From positions 1 through 6,667 of the forward strand of contig JAZNGL010000133.1 in assembly GCA_045576435.1 (NCBI GenBank): a stretch of DNA of 6,667 bases, written 5' to 3'. A model generated the notes under the pieces. The model saw nothing but the letters and a program-made list of their open reading frames with translations, did no database searches and had not been told where the DNA came from. This stretch comes from CAKSIW01 sp045576435 (GTDB lineage: Bacteria > Bacillota > Clostridia > Monoglobales > Monoglobaceae). The position numbers and the translations under genes are program-made. Numbering within the stretch: the stretch's first letter is position 1; each line of letters begins with the position of its first letter. This document shows positions 1 to 5,128 of the stretch, piece by piece.

Positions 1-105
1 GATGAATTAAAGAAATATATTGATTACTACAATAACGAAAGAATTTCATTAAAACTAAGAGGAATGAGTCCTGTGCAATACAGAACTCACTCCTTAGCAA
101 GTTAA
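1..105 (+). CDS. IS3-family transposase (OrfB), C-terminal fragment
   Basis: The last 34 codons and TAA stop (103-105) of a DDE transposase are visible; the rest lies outside the window. The peptide contains YYNNERI, then KLRGMSPVQYRT. This is the characteristic C-terminal end of the IS3-family integrase-core protein (rve domain), in which a Y-N-x-x-R-x-x-x-x-L-x-G-M-S-P-x-x-Y/F motif closes the catalytic domain just after the final catalytic Glu region. In IS3 elements OrfB is normally made as an OrfAB fusion by programmed -1 frameshifting, which cannot be checked here. The intact C-terminus and nearby inverted repeat suggest that this end of the element is not decayed. Confidence 0.85.
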   Translation, partial: DELKKYIDYYNNERISLKLRGMSPVQYRTHSLAS

Positions 106-115
106 TATTAAATTT

Positions 116-140
116 TGTCTAAACTTTTGGGTTCACTTCA
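116..140. repeat. IS3-family right terminal inverted repeat
   Basis: The 25-bp sequence starting TGTCTAAACTTTTGGG and ending TTCACTTCA has the form of IS3-family right inverted repeats and lies just after the transposase stop. The matching left repeat is outside the window, so the assignment rests on family resemblance and position. Confidence 0.7.
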
Positions 141-167
141 AAATCCACATCGGCGTTTTTATATAAC

Positions 168-205
168 AAAAAAAATGAGCCAAGACATAGTTCTTGGCTC
201 ATTTT
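168..205 (-). terminator. rho-independent terminator of the nrdG-nrdD-trxB operon
   Basis: A perfect 14-bp stem (172-185 paired with 192-205; arm AAAATGAGCCAAGA) encloses a 6-nt loop (186-191). On the minus strand the stem is followed by a run of eight U (complement of A168-175). It starts 56 nt beyond the trxB stop, which suits the end of the minus-strand operon. On the plus strand only the four T inside the stem follow the GC-rich part, so termination of incoming IS transcripts would be weaker. The rest of 141-260 holds no gene that I can support. Confidence 0.85.
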
Positions 206-260
206 AGTCTCAAATCGGGGATATTGTCAATCCATCGAGACATCAATTTTAAATTAATAA

Positions 261-1145
261 TTAACAACTAACCGCTGCAACTGTTCCGTCTGCAACTGCT
301 GTCGTCAACTGACGAACAGTTTTTGTTCTGCAATCTCCCGCAGCAAAAATTCCATCGACGTTTGTTCTGCAATCCTCACCTGCAATAATATAGCCATCAT
401 TATCAAGTTCCAATAAACCTTCAAAAATTGTGTTTTGCGGTGTCTGCCCAACGGCTATGAAAACGCCATCTGTTTTAAGAATTTCTTTTTCGCCGCTTTT
501 AACATTAGAAATCTCAATTTCAGAAACCATATTGTCACCCACAATGTTAGTAACAACAGAATCTAAAACCGGTTCAATATTTTTCTTTTCTTTAAGCTCG
601 CGAACCACTCTTTTTTCCGCTCTGAACTCATCACGGCGATGAACAAGGTAAACCTTTTCAGCAACATCTGCAAGATAAATTGCATCTTCAAGCGCAGTGT
701 TTCCACCGCCCACAACAGTTACTGTTTTACCTTTAAAGAAAGCACCGTCACAAAGGGCACAAAAAGATACTCCTCTGCCAATATGCTCCTCTTCACCAAC
801 TGCTCCAAGCCTTCTGTGTTTAACACCTGTTGCAACGATAACCGACTTCGCCTTATATTCATTGTTTTCGGTTATAACCGTTTTTTCTTCACCATCTTTA
901 ATTCCCTTAACAGTTTCAAACTCAACAACTCCACCCGCAGATAAAACCTGCTCTAAAAGCGCATCAGCAAAGCCTGCTCCACTCATCTGTGCTGTCCCCG
1001 GAAAATTTTCAACTGTTTGTGCATAAACAATCTGCCCGCCAAAACCTGACCCCTCTAAAACCAACACTGTTTTTTCGGCTCTGAGAGCGTAAAGCGCTGC
1101 GGTCAGCCCGGCAGGGCCGCCGCCTATAACAATCACATCATACAT
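261..1145 (-). CDS. trxB: thioredoxin reductase (NADPH)
   Basis: This cytosolic flavoenzyme passes electrons from NADPH through FAD to the active-site disulfide of thioredoxin-like proteins. Seen in the 294-residue product: an FAD-binding GGGPAG at residues 8-13; the redox-active pair C129-A-L-C132 followed by D-G; the NADPH-binding GGGNTALE at 146-153; the HRRxxxR signature at 169-175, which marks NADPH use and is normally absent from ferredoxin-dependent relatives; and the second FAD motif AAGDCR at 268-273 with the RQ pair at 278-279. A GAAAGGA ribosome binding site (1162-1156) lies 10 nt before the ATG. The start is 27 nt after the nrdD stop, so it is almost certainly co-transcribed as the last gene of the operon. 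The product ends at AVADGTVAAVSC, roughly ten residues shorter than many TrxB, but all core motifs are present. The probable partners are a cellular thioredoxin and the thioredoxin-like tail of the adjacent NrdD; the latter is inference. Confidence 0.93.
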   Translation of the reverse strand: MYDVIVIGGGPAGLTAALYALRAEKTVLVLEGSGFGGQIVYAQTVENFPGTAQMSGAGFADALLEQVLSAGGVVEFETVKGIKDGEEKTVITENNEYKAKSVIVATGVKHRRLGAVGEEEHIGRGVSFCALCDGAFFKGKTVTVVGGGNTALEDAIYLADVAEKVYLVHRRDEFRAEKRVVRELKEKKNIEPVLDSVVTNIVGDNMVSEIEISNVKSGEKEILKTDGVFIAVGQTPQNTIFEGLLELDNDGYIIAGEDCRTNVDGIFAAGDCRTKTVRQLTTAVADGTVAAVSC

Positions 1146-1172
1146 AATGCGCTTTTCCTTTCTGTTTTAACT

Positions 1173-3551
1173 TTATGCTAAAACTGCAGTCTCTGTAAAC
1201 TTCTTAATTTCCGATGCTCCTGCATATTTAACAAAGCCTTTGTCTGTTACAACAACCAAAGTTGGTGCCTGACGAATTTCATAAGCATCTGACTCTGCAG
1301 GATTTTCTTCTGCATCAATCTTAGTATATCCAATTCCGCACTTTTCAAGCATTGCGGTTGCAACTCTGCAGTTCGGGCAAGTTTTTGTTGTGAAAAGTAA
1401 AATTTTCTCTGCCGTTCCCTCATCTTCTACGGAATCACATTTGCAATCACTCTTTACAACATTACGTTCTTTCATAACAGAATTTTCAATATCATAAAGT
1501 TTTCTGTCTTTATATTCTTGCGTTTTTCCATCATTCCAGTTGCGAACAGGACGATAATATCCTGTGATTCTGCTATATACCTCTGTTCTCTCACCACATT
1601 TTGGACAAACATCCTGCTCTCCATTCAGATATCCGTGAGTTCTGCAAACAGAATATGTTGGAGAAAGTGTATAATATGGTAATTTATAGTTTTCTGCAAT
1701 TTTTCTAACAAGTGACGCCGCCGCTTTCCAATCCGGCATCTTTTCACCTAAGAATGCATGGAATACTGTTCCTGAAGTATAAAGTGTCTGCAAATCATCC
1801 TGTATGTCAAGAGCATCAAATATATCTGAAGTATATCCAACCGGAAGGTGTGAACTGTTTGTATAGTAAGGTGTTCCACCCTCTTCTGCAGCAGTAATAA
1901 TATCAGGATATTTCTTAACATCATGTTTTGCCAAACGATAGGTTGTTGACTCAGCCGGTGTTGCTTCGAGATTGTATAAATCTCCATATTTCTCCTGATA
2001 ATCCGAAAGTCTCTCTCTCATATGGTTAAGCACTTTCTTTGAAAACTCCTGTGTTTCAACATGAGTCATATCCTTGCCAATCCACTTTGCATTAAGTCCA
2101 ACTTCATTCATACCAATCAAACCGATTGTTGAGAAGTGGTTATTGAATGTTCCCAAATAACGCTTTGTATATGGATAAAGTCCCTCATCAAGAAGCTTTT
2201 CAATAACATTTCTCTTTGCTTTAAGTGAACGAGCTGAAATATCCATCAATTTATCAAGACGGGCAAAGAAGTCTGCCTCATCTTTTGCAAGATATGCAAT
2301 TCTAGGCATGTTAATTGTTACAACGCCAACAGAACCTGTGCTCTCACCGCTACCAAAGAATCCACCGGATTTTTTACGAAGTTCACGAAGGTCAAGTCTC
2401 AAACGGCAGCACATGCTACGAACATCATTAGGCTCCATATCACTGTTAATATAATTTGAGAAATAAGGTGTTCCATATTTAGATGTCATCTCAAACAAGA
2501 GCCTGTTGTTTTCTGTTTCAGACCAATCAAAATCACTGGTTATTGAATAGGTTGGAATCGGATATTGAAAACCTCTTCCATTAGCATCTCCCTCTATCAT
2601 CGTTTCGATAAATGCCTTATTAACCATATCCATTTCTTTCTTACAATCTTTATACTTGAAGTCCATTTCCTTGCCGCCAACGATTGCAGGAAGCTCTGCC
2701 AAATCCTTTGGAACTGTCCAGTCAAGTGTTATATTTGAGAAAGGTGCCTGAGTTCCCCAACGGCTAGGTGTGTTAACGCCATAGATAAATGACTCAATAC
2801 ACTTTTTAACCTGGTCATATGAAAGGTTGTCCACCTTAACAAATGGAGCAAGATATGTGTCAAATGAGCTGAACGCCTGAGCACCTGCCCACTCATTCTG
2901 CATAATTCCCAAAAAGTTAACCATCTGATTACAAAGTGTTGCAAGATGGCTCGCAGGTGATGATGTTATTTTACCCTCAACACCGCCAAGGCCTTCCTGA
3001 ATAAGTTGCTTTAATGACCAGCCTGCGCAATATCCTGTGAGCATTGAAAGGTCATGAATATGAATGTCTGCACTACGATGTGCATTCGCAATCTCTTCAT
3101 CATAAATTTCACTCAGCCAATAGTTTGCGGTTATAGCTCCTGAGTTACTCAAAATAAGTCCACCAACTGAATATGTAACAGTTGAGTTTTCTTTAACACG
3201 CCAATCAGTTACCTTAACATAGCTATTTACAACATCTTTATAGTCAAGGATTGTTGACTTCATGTTACGCATCTTCTCATGAAGCTTTCTGTAAAGGATA
3301 TATGCCTTTGCAACATCAGCATATCCAGCCTGAACCAAAACCTCTTCGACGCTATCTTGAATAGCTTCAACGTTGATTGTATCGTCCTTTATTTTCGGCT
3401 CAAAATCTGCCGTAACTTTAAGTGCAAGAAAATCTATTATATTAGGCGTATACTGTCTGTTTTGCGCATCAAACGCTTGTGTTATCGCCTCACTAATCTT
3501 CGATAAATTAAAATCCGCAAGTGTATTATCTCTCTTTTTTACTCTATACAT
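1173..3551 (-). CDS. nrdD: anaerobic (class III) ribonucleoside-triphosphate reductase with fused thioredoxin-like domain
   Basis: NrdD makes dNTPs from NTPs without oxygen, using a glycyl radical to generate a thiyl radical at the active site. Seen in the 792 residues: an N-terminal ATP-cone (about 1-95), the usual site of allosteric activity control; the (beta/alpha)10 reductase core (about 100-690) with candidate active-site cysteines C175 (GYCAGW) and C382 (CCRLRL, by analogy with the thiyl-radical Cys of E. coli and T4 enzymes); a probable zinc site C636-x2-H639 and C649-x2-C652, with His replacing one of the four Cys of E. coli; and the glycyl-radical motif RITGYY with G664. After a C703-K-C705 pair comes an extra domain (about 715-792) with CPNC at 725-728 and a QAPTLVV segment, which is thioredoxin/glutaredoxin-like and absent from E. 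coli NrdD. AGGGGG (3566-3561) lies 9 nt before the ATG. It follows nrdG by 30 nt and precedes trxB by 27 nt. The fused domain and trxB suggest redoxin-supplied rather than formate-supplied electrons, which is inferred. Confidence 0.96.
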   Translation of the reverse strand: MYRVKKRDNTLADFNLSKISEAITQAFDAQNRQYTPNIIDFLALKVTADFEPKIKDDTINVEAIQDSVEEVLVQAGYADVAKAYILYRKLHEKMRNMKSTILDYKDVVNSYVKVTDWRVKENSTVTYSVGGLILSNSGAITANYWLSEIYDEEIANAHRSADIHIHDLSMLTGYCAGWSLKQLIQEGLGGVEGKITSSPASHLATLCNQMVNFLGIMQNEWAGAQAFSSFDTYLAPFVKVDNLSYDQVKKCIESFIYGVNTPSRWGTQAPFSNITLDWTVPKDLAELPAIVGGKEMDFKYKDCKKEMDMVNKAFIETMIEGDANGRGFQYPIPTYSITSDFDWSETENNRLLFEMTSKYGTPYFSNYINSDMEPNDVRSMCCRLRLDLRELRKKSGGFFGSGESTGSVGVVTINMPRIAYLAKDEADFFARLDKLMDISARSLKAKRNVIEKLLDEGLYPYTKRYLGTFNNHFSTIGLIGMNEVGLNAKWIGKDMTHVETQEFSKKVLNHMRERLSDYQEKYGDLYNLEATPAESTTYRLAKHDVKKYPDIITAAEEGGTPYYTNSSHLPVGYTSDIFDALDIQDDLQTLYTSGTVFHAFLGEKMPDWKAAASLVRKIAENYKLPYYTLSPTYSVCRTHGYLNGEQDVCPKCGERTEVYSRITGYYRPVRNWNDGKTQEYKDRKLYDIENSVMKERNVVKSDCKCDSVEDEGTAEKILLFTTKTCPNCRVATAMLEKCGIGYTKIDAEENPAESDAYEIRQAPTLVVVTDKGFVKYAGASEIKKFTETAVLA

Positions 3552-3581
3552 TTCCCTTTTCCCCCTGTTTTTTATTTTATA

Positions 3582-4283
3582 TTATTCAATGCCCCGCAAA
3601 GAAGCTTTTGGTACATATTTTTGAACCGCCAAAAGAAGTTTCTTTAACCCCTCTTCGTCAAATGGTGTCAAACCTTTAATCAATACATTTTCATTTTCAC
3701 GATAATTCTGAATGAAATATTTATCTTCATTTTCAATCATCTGCGCTAACCTGGCCATATTCTCATCAGAATGAAGCTCTTTCGCAACTGTTGTTCTGAA
3801 TTCATGATCAATTCCACTATTTTTTATAATACTTATGCTTTCTGAAATATTATCCGTTTTGACATCACCAATGCCAACCGTTTCGGAATATCTGTCAAAT
3901 GAATTTTTGATATCCATTGCAACGTAATCACAAAATCCACTTTTAATAACCTTCTCCAGACGCCCGGGAAAGCTTCCGTTGGTATCAAGCTTAACAGAAT
4001 ACCCCAAATTTTTAACCTTTTCCATAAAAGGTATTAAGTCATCATGCAAAAGTGGTTCTCCGCCAGATATGCAAACACCATCCAAAATGCCCTTGCGTTT
4101 TGCAAGAAATTTAAGGATATCTTCTTCTGAAAAAATTTCTTCTGCTTCCTTTTTAACAATCAGGGCATTGTGGCAAAATGGGCAACAAAAATTGCAACCA
4201 CCTGTAAAAATAGTGCATGCAACCTTTCCCGGATAATCCAGAAGAGTCAGCTTCATAAGCCCATAAAACTCCATTTTGCCCAT
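3582..4283 (-). CDS. nrdG: anaerobic ribonucleotide reductase activating protein (radical SAM)
   Basis: This radical-SAM activase cleaves S-adenosylmethionine with a [4Fe-4S] cluster to install the glycyl radical on NrdD, encoded next in the operon. From the chosen ATG the product has 233 residues. C30-x3-C34-x2-C37 (CNFCCPFC) binds the cluster, GGEP at 74-77 is the SAM-binding motif, and DTNG at 100-103 is a further family motif. It is longer than the E. coli enzyme (about 154 residues) and matches the longer NrdG2-type activases of Clostridia. Start choice: the frame stays open to an ATG at 4349, but that codon is only about 5 nt after the predicted transcription start and has no ribosome binding site. 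The ATG at 4283 has AAGGGG (4294-4289) 5 nt upstream and places the conserved FYGLMKLTLLDYPGK region near the N-terminus. An ATG three codons later (4274) with GAGG 9 nt upstream is a credible alternative. Confidence 0.92.
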   Translation of the reverse strand: MGKMEFYGLMKLTLLDYPGKVACTIFTGGCNFCCPFCHNALIVKKEAEEIFSEEDILKFLAKRKGILDGVCISGGEPLLHDDLIPFMEKVKNLGYSVKLDTNGSFPGRLEKVIKSGFCDYVAMDIKNSFDRYSETVGIGDVKTDNISESISIIKNSGIDHEFRTTVAKELHSDENMARLAQMIENEDKYFIQNYRENENVLIKGLTPFDEEGLKKLLLAVQKYVPKASLRGIE

Positions 4284-4355
4284 CCTCTCCCCTTCTAAGC
4301 TTCTTGCAAACAAGCACAAGATATTGGTGTTTTTTTGTTTGAAGCGCACTACATA

Positions 4356-4375
4356 TTGCTATTATATACTAGCAA
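4356..4375. promoter_or_regulatory. near-palindrome over the nrdG promoter -10, candidate operator
   Basis: The minus strand reads TTGCTAGTATATAATAGCAA. The outer six bases on each side are exact inverted repeats and the central TATATA is self-complementary, so nine of ten base pairs are symmetric. It covers the -10 and most likely blocks RNA polymerase when occupied. It does not match the NrdR box consensus (ACACWATATATWGTGT) well enough to name NrdR, so the binding protein is unknown. The AT-rich centre partly coincides with the -10 itself, so some symmetry could be chance. Confidence 0.45.
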
Positions 4376-4389
4376 CGAACGTTTGTCAA
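4361..4389 (-). promoter_or_regulatory. vegetative (sigma-A type) promoter of nrdG-nrdD-trxB
   Basis: On the minus strand TTGACA (4389-4384), a 17-nt spacer and TATAAT (4366-4361) match the housekeeping sigma consensus in all 12 positions. Transcription should start near 4354, giving a leader of about 70 nt before the nrdG ATG at 4283. I see no recognisable riboswitch in that leader. A promoter this good usually needs a repressor to be regulated, which fits the palindrome over its -10. Confidence 0.88.
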
Positions 4390-4424
4390 TAGCTTTTACA
4401 TAAATAAAAAAAGTTTTTTCATGA

Positions 4425-4452
4425 ACCCTTCATCAGTTGATTTCATATTATA
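4425..4452 (+). promoter_or_regulatory. candidate mother-cell sporulation promoter (sigma-E/sigma-K type) of cotJ
   Basis: CATATTATA at 4444-4452 fits the sigma-K -10 (CATAnnnTA), and its first eight bases fit the looser sigma-E -10 (CATAYAWT-like). An AC at 4425-4426, 17 nt upstream, fits the short sigma-K -35. A good sigma-E -35 is not evident at the usual spacing. The position, about 40 nt before the cotJA ATG, is right. The cotJ operon of Bacillus subtilis is known to be sigma-E dependent. AT-rich DNA makes such matches easy, so confidence is moderate to low. Confidence 0.4.
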
Positions 4453-4492
4453 TTATTGCAAGATAAAACCTAAAAAGAAAGGATTGAAATTT

Positions 4493-4678
4493 ATGAACGA
4501 TATTAATTATGCTCGTCCCATTGGATATGCATATGTACCATATCAACAAGCAAGTGACAGAAATTTATATTCTCCCGAGATGGGGCTTGAACGCGGGACT
4601 ATTTTCCCATTGCTCGACCTTCCACTCGGAGTTTATGGAAATCAATCACTCACAATGGAGGACAAGAAAAATGAATGA
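4493..4678 (+). CDS. cotJA: spore coat associated protein CotJA
   Basis: This small protein of the spore coat is made in the mother cell together with CotJB and CotJC; in Bacillus the three assemble into an inner coat layer, and the biochemical role of CotJA is not known. The 61-residue product has no signal peptide or membrane segment. It shows the family pattern: a Pro/Tyr-rich start (AYVPYQQ), then LYSPEMGLERGTIFPLLDLPL and Tyr shortly after, the G-T-x-F-P-x-L core being diagnostic. AAAGGA (4478-4483) lies 9 nt before the ATG at 4493. An in-frame ATG at 4421 is further upstream but has no ribosome binding site and would start upstream of the candidate promoter -10. The stop overlaps cotJB by 8 nt, so the two are translationally coupled. 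It is divergent from nrdG across roughly 200 nt. Confidence 0.88.
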   Translation: MNDINYARPIGYAYVPYQQASDRNLYSPEMGLERGTIFPLLDLPLGVYGNQSLTMEDKKNE

Positions 4679-4913
4679 ACAAGAAAATTTAATGAAACAA
4701 ATAATGGCATATTCTTTTGCCGCACATGAATGGAATTTATATTTAGACACACATCCTAAAGATAAAATGGCTCTCGAAATGTTCAAAAATATGAGCAAAA
4801 AAACAGCCGAATTAAAGGCCGAATATGTTAAAAAATATGGCCCAATAAATGTTTGGGATGTTAACACTGACGACGGATGGACATGGAATACCGACCCATG
4901 GCCATGGAATTAA
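4671..4913 (+). CDS. cotJB: spore coat protein CotJB
   Basis: This is the second gene of the cotJ operon, a small inner spore-coat protein with no known enzymatic activity. The 80-residue product carries the family's recognisable blocks: LYLDTHPKD at about 23-31, a helical middle with many Lys and Glu, EYVKKYGPIN at about 50-59, and the aromatic C-terminus with DGWTWNTDPWPWN, ending in the typical PWPW-E/N. There is no signal peptide or membrane helix. The start at 4671 is supported by GGAGGA (4657-4662) 8 nt upstream, inside the end of cotJA. The frame is open further left, but that part is only the shadow of cotJA. The TAA stop overlaps the AAGGAGG ribosome binding site of cotJC (4912-4918), so the three genes form one tightly coupled transcript. 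Confidence 0.9.
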   Translation: MNEQENLMKQIMAYSFAAHEWNLYLDTHPKDKMALEMFKNMSKKTAELKAEYVKKYGPINVWDVNTDDGWTWNTDPWPWN

Positions 4914-4927
4914 GGAGGAATTATTAA

Positions 4928-5128
4928 ATGTGGAGTTATCAAAAACGATTGCAATATCCTATAAACATTAAAAACCCCAACCCAAAGCTCGCAAGCTTTA
5001 TTATCAGTCAGTATGGTGGACCTCATGGGGAAGCTGGTGCTGCAATGCGCTATCTTTCTCAAAGATTTTCAATGCCAAACGAAATCAGCAAATCAACACT
5101 CACAGACATTGGTACATCGTGTTCTTAA
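4928..5128 (+). CDS. cotJC: CotJC (manganese-catalase-like spore coat protein), 5' part, interrupted by a recombinase element
   Basis: CotJC is a spore-coat protein of the manganese-catalase family, thought to remove hydrogen peroxide. The visible frame starts with family-typical MWSYQKRLQYP, then QYGGPHGEAGAAMRYLSQR and LTDIGT. An excellent AAGGAGG (4912-4918) lies 9 nt before the ATG. The first 63 residues follow the family; full-length members have about 190. After T63 (codon 5114-5116) the expected E-E-x-x-H-x-E stretch, which holds the next metal ligands, is replaced by Ser-Cys-Ser and a TAA at 5126-5128. E35, which fits the first Mn ligand, is retained, while the ligands expected later are missing. 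The 66-residue product cannot be an active catalase. The break coincides with the edge of an element carrying a large serine recombinase, so this is an interrupted gene rather than gradual decay. The 3' half should lie at the far end of the element. Confidence 0.88.
   Translation: MWSYQKRLQYPINIKNPNPKLASFIISQYGGPHGEAGAAMRYLSQRFSMPNEISKSTLTDIGTSCS

Larger units (their letters stand above)
1..140 (+). mobile_element. right end of an IS3-family insertion sequence (partial)
   Basis: This is the 3' end of an insertion sequence whose body lies left of the window. Two things show it. Reading frame 1 encodes the C-terminus of an IS3-family transposase, and 10 nt after its stop a sequence typical of an IS3-family terminal inverted repeat runs from 116 to 140 and ends in TTCACTTCA. 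On the other strand it reads TGAAGTGAACCC..., the usual left-end form in Firmicute IS3 elements, so the terminal CA at 139-140 is taken as the element boundary. The left end and the target duplication are not visible, so completeness cannot be judged. The element lies downstream of trxB and does not interrupt it. Confidence 0.8.

Noticed and set aside
207..241. GTCTC...GAGAC inverted repeat as a second terminator or regulatory hairpin.
   Set aside because: There are only five base pairs around a 25-nt loop with no U-run; this is easily chance.
141..260. Minus-strand frame reading through the terminator hairpin toward the IS end as a small gene.
   Set aside because: It has no ribosome binding site and consists of terminator stem and IS inverted-repeat sequence; it is better explained as non-coding.
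4284..4349. Upstream ATG at 4349 as the nrdG start, giving 22 more residues.
   Set aside because: It lies about 5 nt after the predicted transcription start, has no ribosome binding site, and the extra residues do not look like NrdG. The ATG at 4283 has AAGGGG 5 nt upstream.
4284..4354. Riboswitch in the nrdG leader.
   Set aside because: The leader is only about 70 nt, with a weak CTTG/CAAG hairpin at most and no recognisable conserved riboswitch core.
4356..4375. The palindrome as an NrdR box.
   Set aside because: When aligned to ACACWATATATWGTGT only the AT-rich centre agrees, the ACAC/GTGT ends are missing, and no second box at typical spacing was seen.
4421..4492. ATG at 4421 as the cotJA start.
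   Set aside because: It has no ribosome binding site, lies upstream of the candidate promoter -10, and the added residues are low-complexity and unlike CotJA. The ATG at 4493 has AAAGGA at 9 nt.
4509..4670. Longer cotJB frame beginning at 4509.
   Set aside because: That part overlaps cotJA in another frame and has no family resemblance. GGAGGA marks 4671 as the start.
4928..5128. The 66-residue CotJC-like frame as a complete small gene in its own right.
   Set aside because: The match to CotJC stops abruptly before essential metal-ligand residues, and the last three codons come from element DNA.
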